Assembly: GCF_004309355.1 (NCBI RefSeq)
Contig: NZ_BJCC01000014.1
Location: 94,141 to 158,140 of the forward strand
DNA: 64,000 bases
DNA from: Enterococcus florum
GTDB lineage: Bacteria; Bacillota; Bacilli; Lactobacillales; Enterococcaceae
Direction of reading: 5' to 3'
Shown: one piece after another, positions 61,687 to 64,000 of the stretch
Position numbering within the stretch: position 1 is the stretch's first letter
Layout: every line of letters begins with the position of its first letter
The notes under the pieces: generated by a model
The model's input: the letters and a program-made list of their open reading frames with translations, nothing else
Database searches by the model: none
What the model was told of the DNA's origin: nothing
Translations under genes and position numbers: made by a program

Positions 61687-62584
61687 GGCTACTGGCTATT
61701 CTGTCTCAACAATTTCGCGGGTAATCAATAATTACCCTTATGTCAAGGAAGAAAAACGGCAGCATGTTTTGAAAGTCATGGACGAGTTAAATTATATTCC
61801 GAATAAAACGGCTCAAAATTTGAGCCACGGTGAAACGAAAAACATTGGTGTGATTATTCCCTTCACGAACCATCCCTATTTCGATCAGCTGTTGAATGGG
61901 ATTATTCGTGAAGCGTTTCTACATTCTTATAAAATCACTTTGCTGCCTACGAACTATGATCAGGAATTGGAGAAAATTTATTTAGAGCAATTTGCAGCAA
62001 AAGAATTTGACGGGTTGATCGTGACGACTAAGGCAAACCCCAGTGATGTTTTTAAGCCCTATCTGACGTATGGGACAATCGTTTTTTGTCAGAATGTCTC
62101 ACTGGATAATGTTGGCAGTGTGTATATCGATTTAGCCTCCTCGATCCCAGAGGCCTTGCATTTTATGAAAGAACAAGGTGTCAAAAATCTTGGGGTTACT
62201 CTTGGACGAAGTAAACGAATCAGCCGCAACTCTAAATTGATTCAGAAATCCTGCAAAGAGATTTTTCCTGATTTTGATCCCAACAATATTTTCTGGGATT
62301 GCTTTGTTCGCGAAGATGGGGTGCAGGCCGCTGCTTTTTTCGTGGAAAAAGAAGTCGATGGGATTTTAACGATTGGAGATGAGGTTGCCGCAGTCATCCT
62401 TCAACATTATTCAGATGCTCTTCGCCCAATGATTGTTGGACGGGAAAATCTGTTGATTAGTGAGGTCATGAACTTTTCTACGATTGATCATCATCTGGAT
62501 GCTTGTGGACGAAAAGCTTTTCAATTGTTTTACACCAAAGAAATCACTCGAATCAAATTGCCTTATACCCTAATCAAGCGGTAA
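61661..62584 (+). CDS. LacI/GalR-family transcriptional regulator
   Basis: A 307-residue regulator. The N-terminal helix-turn-helix and hinge (IRDVAKATGYSVSTISRVIN, residues 4-23) are followed by a periplasmic-binding-like sugar domain with NIGVIIPFTNHPYFDQLLNGI and TIGDEVAAVI. The ligand is unknown. GAGG precedes the ATG, and the gene is cotranscribed with the 104-residue protein. No sugar transport or catabolic gene is adjacent, so its regulon is elsewhere or local. Confidence 0.88.
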   Translation: MANIRDVAKATGYSVSTISRVINNYPYVKEEKRQHVLKVMDELNYIPNKTAQNLSHGETKNIGVIIPFTNHPYFDQLLNGIIREAFLHSYKITLLPTNYDQELEKIYLEQFAAKEFDGLIVTTKANPSDVFKPYLTYGTIVFCQNVSLDNVGSVYIDLASSIPEALHFMKEQGVKNLGVTLGRSKRISRNSKLIQKSCKEIFPDFDPNNIFWDCFVREDGVQAAAFFVEKEVDGILTIGDEVAAVILQHYSDALRPMIVGRENLLISEVMNFSTIDHHLDACGRKAFQLFYTKEITRIKLPYTLIKR

Positions 62585-62585
62585 A

Positions 62586-62622
62586 ATAAACAGGAGCCTC
62601 TATCGAGGATGCCTGTTTTTTT
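62586..62622 (+). terminator. Terminator of the LacI-type gene
   Basis: AAACAGG-CCTC and GAGG-CCTGTTT pair with a small internal loop, followed by seven T. Confidence 0.82.
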
Positions 62623-62639
62623 AGTTGAAGGAGATCTTT

Positions 62640-63176
62640 ATGAAACAAATTCCAAACCTGCTGAGCGTTGCTCGAATCTTTTTCGCTATCTTATTGCTGT
62701 TCACTGAGCCTCTCAGCCGGTCCTTTTTATTCAGCTATAGTCTTTGCGGAATAAGTGATATGCTGGATGGTCCAATTGCACGAAAATACAATTGGAGCAG
62801 CAGTTTAGGTATCTGGCTGGATAGTCTTGCCGACTTGATTTTTTTCGCAGCTGCTAGTACAACATTGATCCCTATTCTTTTTTTACCTGCCTGGTTTTTC
62901 TGGTGTCTGGGTGCTATTTTGTTGATTCGCTGTGTCAGCTATATCATCGGAGCCTGCCGATTTCGCCAATTTGCCAGCTTGCACACGTGGAGCAACAAGT
63001 TAACTGGGTTGCTGCTTTTCTTGTTCCCCTTCTTTTTTAGTCCCCGCTGGCTGGTATTGGTTTTCTTAGTCGCTTTATGGGCGTCATTTGAAGAGCTTTT
63101 GATCGTTTTCTTGACGACTGATTTAAATAAAAACATTGGGTCGTTAGCTTCTCTTAAACACAAATGCAAACATTGA
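62640..63176 (+). CDS. CDP-alcohol phosphatidyltransferase family protein
   Basis: A 178-residue membrane enzyme. The catalytic signature DG-x2-AR-x8-G-x3-D-x3-D is present as DMLDGPIARKYNW...LGIWLDSLADL (about residues 40-65), with about four or five further helices. Such enzymes make phosphatidylglycerol phosphate, cardiolipin or related lipids. The sequence differs from canonical PgsA in length and ending, so the product is uncertain. AAGGAG is 7 nt before ATG 62640. Confidence 0.85.
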   Translation: MKQIPNLLSVARIFFAILLLFTEPLSRSFLFSYSLCGISDMLDGPIARKYNWSSSLGIWLDSLADLIFFAAASTTLIPILFLPAWFFWCLGAILLIRCVSYIIGACRFRQFASLHTWSNKLTGLLLFLFPFFFSPRWLVLVFLVALWASFEELLIVFLTTDLNKNIGSLASLKHKCKH

Positions 63177-63233
63177 ATATTACAACCCTCTCTTTATCCA
63201 AGGAGGTCTGCTTAAAACAGGAGGTCTGATCCT

Positions 63234-63710
63234 ATGAACGAAAGTAAAAAAGATTTTAATGCCATGCTGAATGATTCTCGTGACATGCCTAAAACCCAAA
63301 TTCTTACAGATGAAGCAACGATTCAAAAATACGGCGGAGCCAAAATGTTTTTCGCCCCGCCGATCATGTATGATCAGGTGATGAAAAAAATCCCCAGTGG
63401 TAAATTGATTACGGTCGCAGATATACGAACTTATCTAGCCAAACAAAACCATGCTGATTTTACAGAGCCGTTGACTGCAGGTATTTTTGTTTCGATCGCT
63501 GCTTGGGCCAGTGAACAGCGTAGAAAAGACCCTACGCCTTACTGGCGAACCTTAAAAACTAAGGGGGAGCTGAATCCCAAGTACCCTGGTGGAATTGATG
63601 CTCAAAAAGCTAAGCTAGAGGCCGAGGGACACACAGTCATTTGCCGAGGACGAAAAAATTTACGCTATTACGTAGATGATTATCAGAAGAGTCTCTATCC
63701 CCTCACTTAA
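63234..63710 (+). CDS. MGMT/alkyltransferase-like fold protein without catalytic Cys
   Basis: A 158-residue protein with a winged-helix region resembling the DNA-binding half of O6-alkylguanine transferases (YDQVMKKIPSGKLITVADIRTYLA, then TPYWRTLKTKGEL and a late RGRKNLRY). The PCHR active site is absent. It matches small MGMT-family proteins of lactic acid bacteria with unknown role, and is similar in concept to alkyltransferase-like (ATL) damage sensors. AGGAGG is upstream of the ATG. Confidence 0.75.
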   Translation: MNESKKDFNAMLNDSRDMPKTQILTDEATIQKYGGAKMFFAPPIMYDQVMKKIPSGKLITVADIRTYLAKQNHADFTEPLTAGIFVSIAAWASEQRRKDPTPYWRTLKTKGELNPKYPGGIDAQKAKLEAEGHTVICRGRKNLRYYVDDYQKSLYPLT

Positions 63711-63712
63711 TT

Positions 63713-63753
63713 CAGCAGCGGCCTTTCCTTTACATGGTGGAAAGGCCGCTGGG
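63713..63753. terminator. Strong hairpin between convergent genes, no U tract
   Basis: CAGCGGCCTTTCC and GGAAAGGCCGCTG form a 13-bp perfect GC-rich stem with a 10-nt loop. Neither strand has a T run after it, so it may act as an mRNA 3'-end stabilizer or a weak terminator. Confidence 0.5.
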
Positions 63754-63960
63754 TTACATTAAAAGCCATTGAATTTCATCAGTGATCCAATCCCCCTTCG
63801 CACGAAGCGGATCGAAGCACACCCAAGAGCTTTTCATAAATATTTTTTCTGCACTATAGTTCAGTTGTCCATCCCCTTTGCTCTGCAGTAACGCAAGTGC
63901 TTCTTGACAGTTAGGATGGTTGATCATTTGTTCTCTTTTCAATAGCTGAGCTAATTTCAT
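63754..63960 (-). CDS. Small protein of unknown function
   Basis: A 68-residue protein of balanced composition (EALALLQSKGDGQLNYSAEK in the middle, WITDEIQWLLM at the end) that I do not recognise. AAGGG lies 9 nt before the ATG at 63960, and a strong hairpin follows the stop. It contains two Cys and no membrane helix. It reads like a real small gene, but there is no family evidence. Confidence 0.55.
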   Translation of the reverse strand: MKLAQLLKREQMINHPNCQEALALLQSKGDGQLNYSAEKIFMKSSWVCFDPLRAKGDWITDEIQWLLM

Positions 63961-64000
63961 AATTATCAGCCCTTGTTATATCAATGTTTTCAAAGCACAC

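Noticed and set aside
1..64000. CRISPR arrays, rRNA or tRNA genes, prophage, intact insertion sequences, replication origin
   Set aside because: I looked on both strands for regularly spaced repeats, cloverleaf signatures, integrase or transposase genes and DnaA-box clusters and found none that hold up.

Overview
The window looks like a chromosomal segment from a low-GC Gram-positive coccus of the Lactobacillales, most probably an Enterococcus or close relative. The evidence is strong GGAGG-type ribosome binding sites, frequent GTG/TTG starts, Firmicute cis-regulators (two T-box leaders, an L10 leader, a preQ1 riboswitch), and Firmicute families such as Spx, MecA, SpxH, RelQ, CoiA, RecD2, OatA and class C sortases. 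Nearly all of it is core genome. I see no rRNA, tRNA, CRISPR array, prophage or intact insertion sequence.

Layout. 0-7 kb: an Ohr/OsmC peroxidase divergent from an iron-type alcohol dehydrogenase, then a BceAB-like ABC transporter divergent from a LytTR/GHKL two-component system. 7-9.6 kb: rplK-rplA and rplJ-rplL, each with its own promoter and the latter with an L10 leader. 9.7-14.1 kb: L-serine dehydratase (sdaAB-sdaAA), a lactate-oxidase-like flavoenzyme, a lipoprotein hydrolase and a P-loop kinase. These separate rplK from rpmG-secE-nusG (14.1-15.1 kb). 15-24 kb: CBS-ACT protein, GNAT, QueT with riboswitch, DagK, recD2-phosphatase-trmL, a candidate small RNA, rlmA and cutC. 23.7-29.4 kb: nudix-mgtE-rluA-nadK-relQ facing CYTH-spxH. 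29.5-31.9 kb: two tandem class C sortases. 32-36.2 kb: pepF, coiA, mecA and spx. 36.2-37.5 kb: an AT-rich gap with a decayed reading frame. 37.5-45 kb: sbcD-sbcC-SNF2 helicase. 45-51.5 kb: membrane, lipid and RNA-modification genes and OatA. 51.5-60 kb: hisS-aspS and proS, each behind a T-box, with tandem aldo/keto reductases and a D-2-hydroxyacid dehydrogenase between them. 60-64 kb: PopT/DUF368, an unknown gene joined to a LacI-type regulator, a CDP-alcohol phosphatidyltransferase, an MGMT-fold protein and a small unknown.

Functional themes are redox and thiol stress (Ohr, Spx, SpxH), ClpXP/ClpCP adaptors, (p)ppGpp and NADP synthesis, DNA repair (SbcCD, RecD2), translation, and the cell envelope (OatA, PopT, PlsC, sortases). 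The most unusual items are: (1) two class C sortases with no pilin gene nearby, each with a SpaA/Cna_B-like domain after its last membrane helix; (2) a compact intergenic RNA candidate at about 21.95-22.06 kb with its own promoter, three hairpins, a UCUCCU loop and a terminator; (3) a BceAB-type transporter paired with an Agr-like LytTR/GHKL system; and (4) a perfect 14-bp palindrome abutting the -35 of a HAD phosphatase gene. All homology statements come from motif recognition, not from searches.
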